From Clostridiales bacterium CCNA10 (GTDB lineage Bacteria; Bacillota; Clostridia; Oscillospirales; Oscillospiraceae): a stretch of DNA of 64,000 nucleotides. Position numbers and translations under genes: made by a program. Location of the stretch: the NCBI GenBank assembly GCA_003573975.1, contig AP018533.1:1302001-1366000 (forward strand). Direction: 5' to 3'. The notes under the pieces are model-generated. The model saw only the letters and a program-made list of their open reading frames with translations, did not search any database and was not told the origin of the DNA. Of the stretch, positions 1 to 7,821 are shown in pieces. The number at the start of each line of letters is the position of its first letter. The stretch's first letter is position 1.

Positions 1-10
1 AACGCTGCCG

Positions 11-1048
11 ATGAAGGACTTCAATGGAGAACCTCTGGTCTATCTGGAGAGTGTAGCCCAAGTCCACCTTTCGGCCGCCAAGATCTTGCTGACGCCGCAC
101 AATAGCAGCCAGCACTATGGTATCAAGGCCATGGAGGATGAAATCGTATCGACCTTGACCATCGAGCAAATCGACACCTCACGTGACAGCGTCCGGAGGA
201 TACTCACTGGCTATGCGCCGGCCAGCGAAACAGAGAACCGCATTTATGGAATGAAGAAAGGGGTGGAGTTTATCGCAGACCCCAACCATCGGATTACGGA
301 GGAAAATCTCCATCAGTTGTATGAGATGACGGTAGGGGACTTCCTGGCAGAAGAAGATCGTTTGTTGCCAGGCAATTACTACCGTCACGACAGCGTCTAT
401 GTCGTAGGCGACAAAGTGGAGCATATGGGGTTGCCTTGGAAGAAACTGCCGGAATATATGGCGGATTTGATCGCCTATGCAAATGCAGAAGGCTCAGACA
501 ATGATTTGTTGAAAGCGGCGCTGCTTCACTTCTATATCGCTTACCTGCATCCTTACTTTGATGGAAATGGCAGGATGGCGCGGCTGCTGCACCTGTGGTA
601 CTTAGTCCAACAGGGGTATTCCTCCGCGCTGTTCATCCCGTTGTCCAGATATGTGGAAAAGAGTAGGAGGGGTTACTACGATGCCTACACACTCACGGAG
701 CAGAATGCCCGCATCAGTGGTGTTTTGGATGTGACGCCGTTTCTGGTCTATTTCATTGAGCATGTCTATCATCAGTTGGAGGATGTGGCGTCTTCGGCCT
801 CCGCAATAGGTGCCTTTCAAACTGTGTTGGAGCGGGGCGGTATTACAGAAAAGGAGAAGGACCTGTGGCATTTTGTCCTCTCGGCCTATGGCAATGGTGA
901 GTTCTCCACAAAACAGTTGGAGCGTGACTTCGGCAATGCCGCATATGCCACTATCCTCAGTTTCGTCTTAAAGTTTGAGAAACTCGGACTTCTACAGTCT
1001 CAAAAGTATGGCAACCGGGTCAAATACAGCCTCCGACAGTGCGGCTGA
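11..1048 (+). CDS. Fic family protein (probable protein AMPylase)
   Basis: Fic proteins usually move AMP from ATP to a hydroxyl side chain of a target protein. The full catalytic motif HPYFDGNGR is at about residues 180-188. An N-terminal helix resembles the inhibitory Fic motif (S/T)xxxE(G/N), but reads TLTIEQ, with Q in the last place. The last 60 or so residues look like a winged helix, as in many class II Fic proteins. The frame is open to the window edge, so the start may lie upstream. No antitoxin is visible to the right; the left side is unseen. The family call is firm, the substrate unknown. Confidence 0.85.
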   Translation: MKDFNGEPLVYLESVAQVHLSAAKILLTPHNSSQHYGIKAMEDEIVSTLTIEQIDTSRDSVRRILTGYAPASETENRIYGMKKGVEFIADPNHRITEENLHQLYEMTVGDFLAEEDRLLPGNYYRHDSVYVVGDKVEHMGLPWKKLPEYMADLIAYANAEGSDNDLLKAALLHFYIAYLHPYFDGNGRMARLLHLWYLVQQGYSSALFIPLSRYVEKSRRGYYDAYTLTEQNARISGVLDVTPFLVYFIEHVYHQLEDVASSASAIGAFQTVLERGGITEKEKDLWHFVLSAYGNGEFSTKQLERDFGNAAYATILSFVLKFEKLGLLQSQKYGNRVKYSLRQCG

Positions 1049-1123
1049 TCGTAAGCGTATTTCCTTTGAGGCAATAAGCAGATTTTCACACTCTAATAAA
1101 AGAAAAATGCGGGGTATCAGGAT

Positions 1124-1399
1124 ATGAGTCATAAACTATATTCTTCGGATTTCCAGCACCCGGATACAGGCGTGTTAATCCACTTCGTTTTGGATGAGGA
1201 TGCGGAACTCCTTTGGCTGGAGCCTTGTGAGGCCACCTGTGAACAAAGAGAACGCGTTGAGTCTGAATATCAGGAAACCTCTGTATGGTGTAAACTGTTG
1301 GGAGAACATACCTGCAGTTCGGTCGCGGAGGCGAACCGGCTCATACAGTCCAGATACTCAAAATATCTGGCAGAAAACGGCTGCTTCCCGACGGACTGA
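1124..1399 (+). CDS. Hypothetical protein, 91 aa
   Basis: Not recognised. It is a small acidic protein with an N-terminal stretch rich in beta-forming residues and no membrane segment. The ribosome binding site is weak (GGGG about 10 nt before the ATG). It lies 75 nt after the Fic gene on the same strand, so it is probably co-transcribed with it, and it ends just before the first leader module. Confidence 0.5.
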   Translation: MSHKLYSSDFQHPDTGVLIHFVLDEDAELLWLEPCEATCEQRERVESEYQETSVWCKLLGEHTCSSVAEANRLIQSRYSKYLAENGCFPTD

Positions 1400-1453
1400 T
1401 TCAGTAATGGCAGCGTTGATAATTGGAAGTGCGCGAGCGATTCTACTTTCTGC

Positions 1454-1576
1454 TTGCAATCTCTGGAGTATTCCGATATAATTCAAACATACAGTATCCG
1501 TTGTTCGTCGCAGACGAGCACAGTAACCGTGTTTCAAAGCACCCGGAAGCCGCAAGGGCTTTTGGGTGCTTTTTTG
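1454..1576 (+). promoter_or_regulatory. Leader module A: promoter, conserved RNA, terminator
   Basis: TTGCAA (1454-1459), 17 nt, TATAAT (1477-1482). The predicted RNA starts near 1489. It carries AGTATC (1493-1498), an 8-bp hairpin with a 3-nt loop (1502-1520), the box AGTAACCGTGTTTCAAAGC (1522-1540) and an intrinsic terminator (1538-1576). It is one of eight copies in the window. It heads the unit that starts at 1841. Between 1400 and 1840 I see only this module, its second terminator and a doubtful 14-codon frame at 1705. Confidence 0.85.
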
Positions 1577-1618
1577 CGTTTCAACAACGCAGATTGATTG
1601 AGGACAGTATGTTCACAA

Positions 1619-1655
1619 GGCGCATGAGGTATTTCAGCCCATGTGCCTTTTTATA
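1619..1655 (+). terminator. Second terminator after leader A
   Basis: An 8-bp stem, GGCGCATG against CATGTGCC with one G-U pair, is followed by TTTTTATATA. It lies about 45 nt after the first terminator and before the first gene, so polymerase must pass two terminators to reach 1841. Confidence 0.65.
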
Positions 1656-1840
1656 TACATTTTCCCTGCGGAAGGCGCCGCAAAATAAGAAGGGGGGACA
1701 ATAAATGAGGTTTTCAAAAAAGAAGCGAGAGGGGGACAGTTTTATATAAGCCAGATTCTGTATTTTGATATGAGAAAGAACTGCCGCCCCCTGGCCCTGT
1801 GCAAGCATAGAACTGGGTTATCTGGGAAAGGAGCACTACT

Positions 1841-2128
1841 ATGAGCCACACAACCGAGCAACCTGTACTGGAGCCATCAAACCCACAGGGACTCCGCATC
1901 GGTGACATCTGCAGCTATTCCTTCGGCGAAAAGAACAGATCCTACTCAATTGTTGAAATTGTCAGGATTCTGGATAGCCCATATGAAGTTGCGGAAGTGA
2001 AATTTCTTGATGTGGTCGTGGACGACAGCGGGAATGGTTACTTCACCTACCTGCTGAAGACGAAAAAGACCATGAACGCAAGTCTCAAATACCTGAAAAG
2101 GGTATGCAACGAAGATGGGGCAAGGTGA
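1841..2128 (+). CDS. Hypothetical protein, 95 aa
   Basis: Not recognised. It is the first gene of the unit under leader A, with a good AAAGGAG site before the ATG. The middle part predicts as a compact beta-rich fold: a short GDICSY stretch followed by alternating hydrophobic strands. There is no signal peptide or membrane segment. An intrinsic terminator lies about 70 nt past its stop. Confidence 0.6.
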   Translation: MSHTTEQPVLEPSNPQGLRIGDICSYSFGEKNRSYSIVEIVRILDSPYEVAEVKFLDVVVDDSGNGYFTYLLKTKKTMNASLKYLKRVCNEDGAR

Positions 2129-2193
2129 AAACCGCTGAGCAACAGAGACACCGTGCCCATTGATAGGAAAGTCGTCTATATGACGGCTTAAAG

Positions 2194-2232
2194 TATAGAG
2201 AGGCGGATATGTTTCGCCCCTCTATTTTATTG
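2194..2232 (+). terminator. Internal intrinsic terminator
   Basis: Stem TAGAGAGGCG against CGCCCCTCTA, loop of about 9 nt, then TTTTATT. It sits between 2128 and 2255 and I see no new promoter after it, so the genes downstream need read-through. Confidence 0.6.
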
Positions 2233-2254
2233 GTACAGAATTGGAGGAACAACC

Positions 2255-2581
2255 ATGAGATATTACAGTACACAGCGCCCGGTCGGGCCGGGGACATTCC
2301 CGAAATTGCCGGAAAACAAAGTTTTGGAGGTCCATAACTTTGATGCCAAGACTTTCTGCGAGGAAATCGGCCGGGAGGCATGGGGATATATTGATTTTGA
2401 GTCGCCTCTTACCCAGGAGCAGGCCGACAATTATGAACTGATCGCCCCTGATGTTGGCTGTACAGGCTGCGTCAATGAGACGGCAAGCCGCGATATGGAC
2501 TGCTGCTGGAACTGCAGCAGGAACCGGCGTTCCAAGAAAGACCTGTATAGGCGCAGGCCAGCAGGGGGGATGCAGTCGTGA
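2255..2581 (+). CDS. Hypothetical Cys-rich protein, 108 aa
   Basis: Not assigned to a named family. It opens with a run of the type MRYYSTQRPVGPGTFP and a central GREAWGYIDFE segment; I believe proteins of this kind recur in Firmicutes mobile elements, but could not check. The C-terminal third has six cysteines (CTGC, CC and WNC), probably a zinc site, then a basic tail. Site TTGGAGG before the ATG. The next gene starts inside its stop codon. Confidence 0.6.
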   Translation: MRYYSTQRPVGPGTFPKLPENKVLEVHNFDAKTFCEEIGREAWGYIDFESPLTQEQADNYELIAPDVGCTGCVNETASRDMDCCWNCSRNRRSKKDLYRRRPAGGMQS

Positions 2582-2772
2582 TCGACTATGCAAAGATTCT
2601 CACGGAACTGGAAGAAGAACGGGCCACCTGCCAGTACGTATACGGCGGCATGATCCCGGCGTTCTATACGCAGGCGCTCCACAGGGCCATTGAAGCCGTC
2701 AAGGAATGCCAGGACTGCGCGGCGGAGGCCGGGTGCATGGCCAAGGAGGTATCCCGGCATGACATGGCGTGA
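2578..2772 (+). CDS. Hypothetical protein, 64 aa
   Basis: Not recognised. It is largely helical, with four cysteines in the second half. The GTG start overlaps the TGA of the previous gene (GTGA), so translation is probably coupled. The following gene's start lies within its last codons. Confidence 0.5.
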   Translation: MIDYAKILTELEEERATCQYVYGGMIPAFYTQALHRAIEAVKECQDCAAEAGCMAKEVSRHDMA

Positions 2773-2956
2773 CGAAATCGACATGGAGATTCGCCGGCAG
2801 GCCATACGGCTCTACCCGGACTGTGCCGCCCTGTTTGAACTGCCCCTCAGAGTCTACGCACAGATCATGCAGGACAACAGCATGAGGAGAAAGCCCTACC
2901 GGGTGAGCGAGGTGAAGAACAGGAAGATCATTGCTACAATGCCAGAATTTCAGTAA
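2759..2956 (+). CDS. Hypothetical protein, 65 aa
   Basis: Not recognised. I chose the ATG at 2759 because AAGGAGGT lies 8 nt before it; the frame is open upstream but has no such site. It is helical and basic, beginning MTWRDEIDMEIRRQ. It overlaps the end of the previous gene by 14 nt, so the pair is probably coupled. Confidence 0.5.
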   Translation: MTWRDEIDMEIRRQAIRLYPDCAALFELPLRVYAQIMQDNSMRRKPYRVSEVKNRKIIATMPEFQ

Positions 2957-2972
2957 GAGGGTGGAGCGCGAG

Positions 2973-3152
2973 ATGTATCAAAGAGTTTCCACTGAGGAGT
3001 TCTTCAAAGTGATAGGGCCGCTTAATGTAACCCTTGAGATCAGAGGAAATTATCCGTATAAGACCCTGTTTCGTTTGAAACAGGGTGGAAAGCTGGTCGG
3101 ATTTGAGGAACACGAGAGATATTACCTGAATGTGGAGGATACCAGATTATGA
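2973..3152 (+). CDS. Hypothetical protein, 59 aa
   Basis: Not recognised. The start at 2973 follows a GGTGGAG site. It predicts as a small beta-rich protein. Its TGA overlaps the ATG of the next gene (ATGA). It belongs to the run of short coupled genes under leader A. Confidence 0.45.
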   Translation: MYQRVSTEEFFKVIGPLNVTLEIRGNYPYKTLFRLKQGGKLVGFEEHERYYLNVEDTRL

Positions 3153-3583
3153 ACCAATATAGGGAACTTCTCCAGAAGCATCAACAGGAAGTCAACGTAC
3201 TCCCAATCCGCTATGCGTTTGGAGAGCAGCAATTTCGGGAGATGATGAATGACTGGGGCCTTGACCCGGAGAAAGACCTCGACAAAATTTACAGGCTTGG
3301 AGATACAGGCGGTTTCTATCTGAGAACTGATGCGCGGCTTGTCTGTGATACCTTCTGCAGGCTTAAAGAAGAGCGGGAAGCCGCCATTGCAGAGGACAAG
3401 ACCGGGGACGGCTTTATCTATCAGATGTTCCTCTGCGAGTTGGCCAACCACGAATACAACTATACCGAGGATGTGGAAGAAACGCTGGACGCACTTGGGT
3501 ACACATGGGAGCAGATCATGGCAGATAAAAGGCTCCTGCATGGACTCAAAATGGCGCAGAAGAAGATCACAGGGCAGGGATAA
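3149..3583 (+). CDS. Hypothetical protein, 144 aa
   Basis: Not recognised. It is soluble, acidic and mostly helical. The middle part, with GDTGGFYLRTDARLV, probably forms a small alpha/beta unit. The ATG overlaps the stop of the previous gene by 4 nt. The next gene in line is the broken NADAR gene. Confidence 0.55.
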   Translation: MNQYRELLQKHQQEVNVLPIRYAFGEQQFREMMNDWGLDPEKDLDKIYRLGDTGGFYLRTDARLVCDTFCRLKEEREAAIAEDKTGDGFIYQMFLCELANHEYNYTEDVEETLDALGYTWEQIMADKRLLHGLKMAQKKITGQG

Positions 3584-3608
3584 TGCATGATTGTAGTTGC
3601 CATACGGT

Positions 3609-4107
3609 ATGGACGGAGAGACCGGTACTGTAAATGTGGTCCTGCTGATTGCCAGAACCAAAGTTATCAATCGCTTTGCCGGCGAATATTTCTTTCTGAG
3701 CAATTTCTATCCCTGCCGTGTGGCGTTTTACGGCATGTGTTTCCCATCAGTAGAAGCCGCTTTCCAAGCGGCAAAGTGTGCGGCCCCAACGACCGGGTGC
3801 AATTTCTGCACTTGGCGGCCAACCAGGCGAAGAGGCGCGGGCGTCAGATCAAGATGCGTCCAGATTGGGAGGACCGCAAACTGACCATCATGCACAACCT
3901 GCTCGTCCATAAGTTCAACGAAAACCTTGAACTGATCCCCAAACTGCTGGATACCGGCGGCGCGGTGCTGGTGGAGGGCAATACTTGGCATGATAATTAT
4001 TGGGGATGCTGCAGTTGCCCCGGTGCGGAGGCAATTGCGGACGGAACAATCTGGGACGCCTGCTGATGCAACTGCGCGCCGACTATATGGAGTCTATCGG
4101 GAGGTGA
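3609..4107 (+). pseudogene. NADAR (YbiA-like) family gene with two -1 frameshifts
   Basis: NADAR proteins are linked to ADP-ribose chemistry; some family members remove ADP-ribose from modified guanine bases. The family pattern is present but split over three frames. Frame 1 gives the N-terminal part with FFLSNFYP and FPSVEAAFQAAK; the next gives RPDWEDRK and GNTWHDNYWG; the last gives CGRNNLGRLLMQLR. Each join is repaired by adding one C to a CCCC run (near 3787 and near 4026). The start is uncertain: the ATG at 3609 has no clear site. It is either decayed or a sequence error. The family call is firm. Confidence 0.8.
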
Positions 4108-4113
4108 GTAAGG

Positions 4114-4311
4114 ATGCAGTACTGTATGACAATGGAGCAGACCAGGCGCATAGCCGTTTTCTTCGACTCTGACGATGATGAGGCGGCGATAGAAAAAGCC
4201 AATCAGATCTTGAAAGAAACACCATCTGAAGATTATGAATCTGGGGATAAAGAATATGATTACGCTCTTTGCAACGTGGATACCGAGAGGACCATCCTCG
4301 ATTGGAAGTAA
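4114..4311 (+). CDS. Hypothetical acidic protein, 65 aa
   Basis: Not recognised. It is strongly acidic, with a DSDDDEAAIEKANQIL helix. GGGAGGTGA lies just before the ATG, inside the end of the NADAR frame, so the two genes were probably coupled. Confidence 0.5.
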   Translation: MQYCMTMEQTRRIAVFFDSDDDEAAIEKANQILKETPSEDYESGDKEYDYALCNVDTERTILDWK

Positions 4312-4391
4312 AGAGTAGGGACAAAGGAGCGGCGAAACCAAGGCGAACATGGTAGCAACATAATGTTTACAATGTAGAAAGGATGGATCAC

Positions 4392-4973
4392 ATGAAGCGT
4401 GGAATCAGCGTTACCCGTGATTACGATTACCATAATACCCCATGTGTTGTCATCACAAAAAAGCGTGGGAAACTGACGATCCCTGAGATTACCGATATCC
4501 TGCATTATGAAGACCAACAGCGATGGAGTGGCCGTTATGCCCTTCTCCTCGACTGTACAGAGGTAACAATGGGAGGTAACGGTTGCCTGGATATGATGGA
4601 TGAACGGCCCGGAGATGCTGTGGTGCTCTACGAACTGGAGGAGGGTGAGCCCTCCTGTCCGGTATGTAATGCCTCATTGCCGCCGTTCCAATACTGCCCC
4701 ACATGCGGCAGTGCGTGGGCGGAGAACGGAACGAATATTGAAACCCACTTAGCTGACATGCAGCAGGAGGCAAGCCGGAGCATCAAAAATCCGGACGCTT
4801 CAGAGGCATCACGCTTGGCGTGGTACTGGTCGCACATCGGCTCTATTGACCTCGCCCGGCAGTTGGGCCTCATTTCAGAAAAGCGTCGGCAGGAACTCTA
4901 TGAAGAGATGCGGCCGCTCAAACCGGCCATAACAGTTCCTGTGGATACAGAAGGGGTGAACAGGCATGAATAA
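4392..4973 (+). CDS. Hypothetical protein with zinc ribbon, 193 aa
   Basis: No named family. A four-cysteine zinc ribbon (CPVC and CPTC, first Cys near residue 89) lies in the middle, between a beta-rich N-terminal half and a helical C-terminal half. I prefer the ATG at 4392 over the one at 4383, since GAAAGGA sits too close to the latter. The stop overlaps the next start by 8 nt. Confidence 0.6.
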   Translation: MKRGISVTRDYDYHNTPCVVITKKRGKLTIPEITDILHYEDQQRWSGRYALLLDCTEVTMGGNGCLDMMDERPGDAVVLYELEEGEPSCPVCNASLPPFQYCPTCGSAWAENGTNIETHLADMQQEASRSIKNPDASEASRLAWYWSHIGSIDLARQLGLISEKRRQELYEEMRPLKPAITVPVDTEGVNRHE

Positions 4974-5307
4974 GTCCAATGAGATCATCCAGATCACCAG
5001 TTCCGTGCTGGAGCGGTATCGCAGTTCCATCCCCCGAAAGGCATTTGCCGAGGCGATGGAGCGTGTCATTGAGTTAGTGCTGGGGCCGGGAGAATGTCCG
5101 GCAACATCAGACTGTCCCGGGCTTGTTATGCTCCGGTCGCCGAATATGGAGGTGGAGCATATGGCACAGCTGATCTGCGGTGCCTGTCCGCCGTTCCCGC
5201 TTGAGTCTGGCGATTTCACATGTGACAAGTACAATTGTAAATCGTGCTGGGAAGCCTGGCTGACAACTGGCAAACCTCCGCAAGAAGAAATGGAGGCCGT
5301 AGGGTGA
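4966..5307 (+). CDS. Hypothetical Cys-rich protein, 113 aa
   Basis: Not recognised. The N-terminal half is helical. The C-terminal half has cysteines in CGAC, CDKYNC and SCWEAW settings, which suggests a metal site. It overlaps the genes on both sides, so translation is probably coupled. Confidence 0.55.
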   Translation: MNKSNEIIQITSSVLERYRSSIPRKAFAEAMERVIELVLGPGECPATSDCPGLVMLRSPNMEVEHMAQLICGACPPFPLESGDFTCDKYNCKSCWEAWLTTGKPPQEEMEAVG

Positions 5308-5660
5308 AGCCATTCCAGAATACCGCTCTGCTTCGGCCGTTGACCATCGAGGAATTACGGTTGGAGGATCCGGAGTGGGTGGATGATCACACCATTACCT
5401 TCTATATCCCCTGTTGGTTCCATGTGGATTCCGTTTTTGCAGGCATTCATGTGGAAACGGATCAAAATGATGACTACATCAACCTCTACTGCATTTACGA
5501 CACCCGGGTACAGAGCGTCCGTCTGTCCATGATCTATGTCAATAACAGCGCAAAGAATGGGGAGCAGGACTTTGAACTTGAGGTGGAGATCGATGCGACA
5601 ACTTCGAAACTCCTTCTGAATCAGGCTGTTGAATGGCTCCAGGCAGAAAAAGCGTATTGA
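5304..5660 (+). CDS. Hypothetical protein, 118 aa
   Basis: Not recognised. I chose the GTG at 5304, which overlaps the previous TGA (GTGA) and has GGAGG about 8 nt before it. The protein is acidic and beta-rich, reading VDDHTITFYIPCWFHVDS early on, with a C-terminal helix. No catalytic motif is visible. Confidence 0.5.
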   Translation: MKPFQNTALLRPLTIEELRLEDPEWVDDHTITFYIPCWFHVDSVFAGIHVETDQNDDYINLYCIYDTRVQSVRLSMIYVNNSAKNGEQDFELEVEIDATTSKLLLNQAVEWLQAEKAY

Positions 5661-5697
5661 GAACTCAGTTTTTGCTTGGACCATAGATGCAACCAGT

Positions 5698-5737
5698 GCT
5701 GTGCGGAGTATAGGGATATCTCCATGCTCCGCACAGC
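5698..5737 (+). repeat. 11-bp perfect inverted repeat
   Basis: GCTGTGCGGAG at 5698-5708 pairs with CTCCGCACAGC at 5727-5737 around an 18-nt loop. No T-tract follows, so it is not a standard terminator. It lies 44 nt before the start of the next gene. Confidence 0.6.
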
Positions 5738-5780
5738 ATTCAGGATATTCCGAATAACCAGATTTGGGAGAAATCAGACC

Positions 5781-5948
5781 ATGTACAACGAGAAAACAAA
5801 GAAGATGAGGTATGTGCTTAAAATCGGCCAGCTGACCACCACCTACGACAACTTTGACGATTTTGTCGAGGCTCTCCGTGAGGAGGCCGAGGACCGCGAA
5901 TTCAATCGGCATATCGACCTCTACGTCAAAGTCACCAATTTATTGTAA
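5781..5948 (+). CDS. Hypothetical protein, 55 aa
   Basis: Not recognised. I chose the ATG at 5781 (MYNEKTKK), 10 nt after GGGAGA; the upstream part of the frame runs through the inverted repeat and does not look coding. It is a small alpha/beta protein with an acidic middle (DDFVEALREEAEDREF). Confidence 0.4.
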   Translation: MYNEKTKKMRYVLKIGQLTTTYDNFDDFVEALREEAEDREFNRHIDLYVKVTNLL

Positions 5949-6016
5949 TGTTGGATAGGCGTTTTCTGCCATCGCAGAGATATCCGTTGACAATGAAAAA
6001 AGGAGGGAAATCTTTT

Positions 6017-6619
6017 ATGATTCTCAGCCCCAAATGGCAACAGACCTATGAAGAAGCTCTGCAGGCCATGAAAGATACTACTTACTCCCAATATTCCCTT
6101 GCGGATGTATCTACTCACCATCATACAGAGGAACTGTTAGAAGCCGCGCTCCGTAACAACCGGTGCAGTCTGCGCGATATTCCTGTGGAAAAACGCACAC
6201 TGAGGCTTTGTCATGTTGCGCTTGAGTGTTGCCACTCGATAAATGTTCAGTATATTCCAAAGAAATATTTTGATTATAATTTTTCGTTAAAAGCGGCTAG
6301 TTACTGCCCCGCCACATTGAGTACGATTCTCTATTTCTTCCGCGATGGGCGGTGGAAGGAACCCTACACAGCAGAAGACATACGTATCATTGCAGAGGCA
6401 GCCTGTCCGGTTGGTCTTGGACAAGTCCGTCTCAACCAATTCCGCAATAAAGAACAAGAGTTGAATGGGCGCACATTCGAACGATATTGCTCTGACGAAT
6501 ACGGATTTGTACATCGGGCTCATTCACATATCATCCGGCAGGCTTTGGAACTTTACCTCCACGATGCTGAAAATAAAAAGCATTTGACAACGGAGGCCCC
6601 TCTTGCAATCGGTGGATAA
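6017..6619 (+). CDS. Hypothetical protein, 200 aa
   Basis: Not recognised. The ATG at 6017 is preceded by AAGGAGGG. It is soluble and mostly helical, with several cysteines in the middle and a basic N-terminal third. It is the last gene under leader A. The promoter of leader B lies within its last codons, and there is no terminator between. Confidence 0.55.
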   Translation: MILSPKWQQTYEEALQAMKDTTYSQYSLADVSTHHHTEELLEAALRNNRCSLRDIPVEKRTLRLCHVALECCHSINVQYIPKKYFDYNFSLKAASYCPATLSTILYFFRDGRWKEPYTAEDIRIIAEAACPVGLGQVRLNQFRNKEQELNGRTFERYCSDEYGFVHRAHSHIIRQALELYLHDAENKKHLTTEAPLAIGG

Positions 6620-6723
6620 TCCGGCTATAATAAAATTATATAGTATCCGTTGTTTACCACAGGTGAACATAGTAGCCGTGTTTCAAAACTCCCAGGGATC
6701 ATGTGATCTTTGGGAGTTTTTTG
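6603..6723 (+). promoter_or_regulatory. Leader module B: promoter, conserved RNA, terminator
   Basis: TTGCAA (6603-6608), 17 nt, TATAAT (6626-6631), the same hexamers and spacing as module A. AGTATC is at 6642, an 8-bp hairpin with ACA loop at 6651-6669, AGTAGCCGTGTTTCAAA at 6671-6687 and a terminator to 6723. The hairpin arms differ from A at several positions yet pair fully. Confidence 0.85.
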
Positions 6724-6775
6724 TTTTCGGCCATATATAGGCCGTCCATATGGATCAGGCCAATCAGGCACCAAG

Positions 6776-6814
6776 CGCATGGATCAAGAACAGATCCATG
6801 CGTTTGTTTTTATA
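6776..6814 (+). terminator. Second terminator after leader B
   Basis: CGCATGGATC pairs with GATCCATGCG around 7 nt, then TTTGTTTTTATATA. A small GGCC-ATATATA-GGCC hairpin lies between the two terminators. The first gene starts at 6860. Confidence 0.75.
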
Positions 6815-6859
6815 TAGTCCCAAGCAGAACACTGAAAAATTTATAGGAGATGTATTACA

Positions 6860-7321
6860 ATGTTGAAAATGCTGAATGCACACAACGCGATGCGAACTGT
6901 TCTTGAAAACCGTCGAATTACGCTGGAGTTGGCGCTCCGGCAACTGGCGCAAACGGTGGGCGGCCAGGCTCCTGATCAAGAGGAAATTGCCGCATTCTTT
7001 CATGATTTCATGGATGGGTACTGGGATGCCTTTGAAGAGGCGACTTCCCATGATTCCGATGATCTGAGAGAAATCGACAGACAGATCCTACAACTGCAGG
7101 AAGAAATCTCGCGGGCTTTGGGGCCGGAACATCAGGATGTGCTCAGCCAGTATGAATGCCTTGCAAACAGCCGTATGACCAAGGAGTTGGACCATGCTTT
7201 TTTAATTGGCTACCAGACCGCCATCAGGCTCCTTTTAATGGGTGTCCTGCCATTGCCGGCTCTTGTAGCCGATAATAGCACAGGCGAAGAAAACGGGAGG
7301 TGCAACGACAATAAAACCTGA
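6860..7321 (+). CDS. Hypothetical protein, 153 aa
   Basis: Not recognised. It is helical throughout, with a likely coiled coil around residues 65-85 (DDLREIDRQILQLQEEI). AGGAGA precedes the ATG. The end overlaps the next gene, whose ribosome binding site (GGGAGGTG) lies inside this one. Confidence 0.6.
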   Translation: MLKMLNAHNAMRTVLENRRITLELALRQLAQTVGGQAPDQEEIAAFFHDFMDGYWDAFEEATSHDSDDLREIDRQILQLQEEISRALGPEHQDVLSQYECLANSRMTKELDHAFLIGYQTAIRLLLMGVLPLPALVADNSTGEENGRCNDNKT

Positions 7322-7724
7322 TTGGATTATCCACTACATTCTCAGTGAGAGGCCGAGCAGCCATACGCATGGTCTCAACCGATACGGCAGTTTGGAACTG
7401 GAACTTAATTTGCCCGTAGTGCAGAAAAAAGCGGCCATGATACTCAATCTGGTGGGTATAGAGATTGCGGAAAAAGGAAAGCGATACCATTCTGGTGACC
7501 GGGAGGATGATGTGTTCACACTTCCGTGCTATCTGTTCGAAACAAGTCCCGCAGTGCCGGATGCTTACTTTAAGCGTGTGCTGCGGGTTCTGATCTGCGA
7601 TCCGGACGGGAAATATCCCTGGGAGGATGGGTGTGATCCCGGCTACGCCGCACAACTCAGCGGCGGCGAGAAACGGGAAATGGCGCGGATATACCAGCAA
7701 CGGTATTGCCAGATACAGAACTGA
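7311..7724 (+). CDS. Hypothetical protein with possible ATA start
   Basis: Not firmly assigned. The frame has a protein-like opening, KPDWIIHYILSERPSSHTHG, but its first codon after GGGAGGTG is ATA at 7311, not ATG. The first usual start is TTG at 7392, which would cut off that conserved-looking part. An ATG to ATA change is the simplest reading. Motifs are THGLNRYGSLELELNLP and a C-terminal DPDGKYPWEDGC. If the ATA is not used, the product is 110 aa. Confidence 0.5.
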   Translation: MKPDWIIHYILSERPSSHTHGLNRYGSLELELNLPVVQKKAAMILNLVGIEIAEKGKRYHSGDREDDVFTLPCYLFETSPAVPDAYFKRVLRVLICDPDGKYPWEDGCDPGYAAQLSGGEKREMARIYQQRYCQIQN

Positions 7725-7821
7725 TAACGATGAGCAAACCGTATGTAATCCAACAAATATATTTGGGGCTGGGCGTGTGATAGTGCATCCCAGTCCCGAG
7801 CCTTTTATTAGGGAGGAGTCC

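Noticed and set aside
1705..1749. 14-codon frame MRFSKKKREGDSFI after leader A
   Set aside because: It has a good GGGGGG site but is too short to call; noted only.
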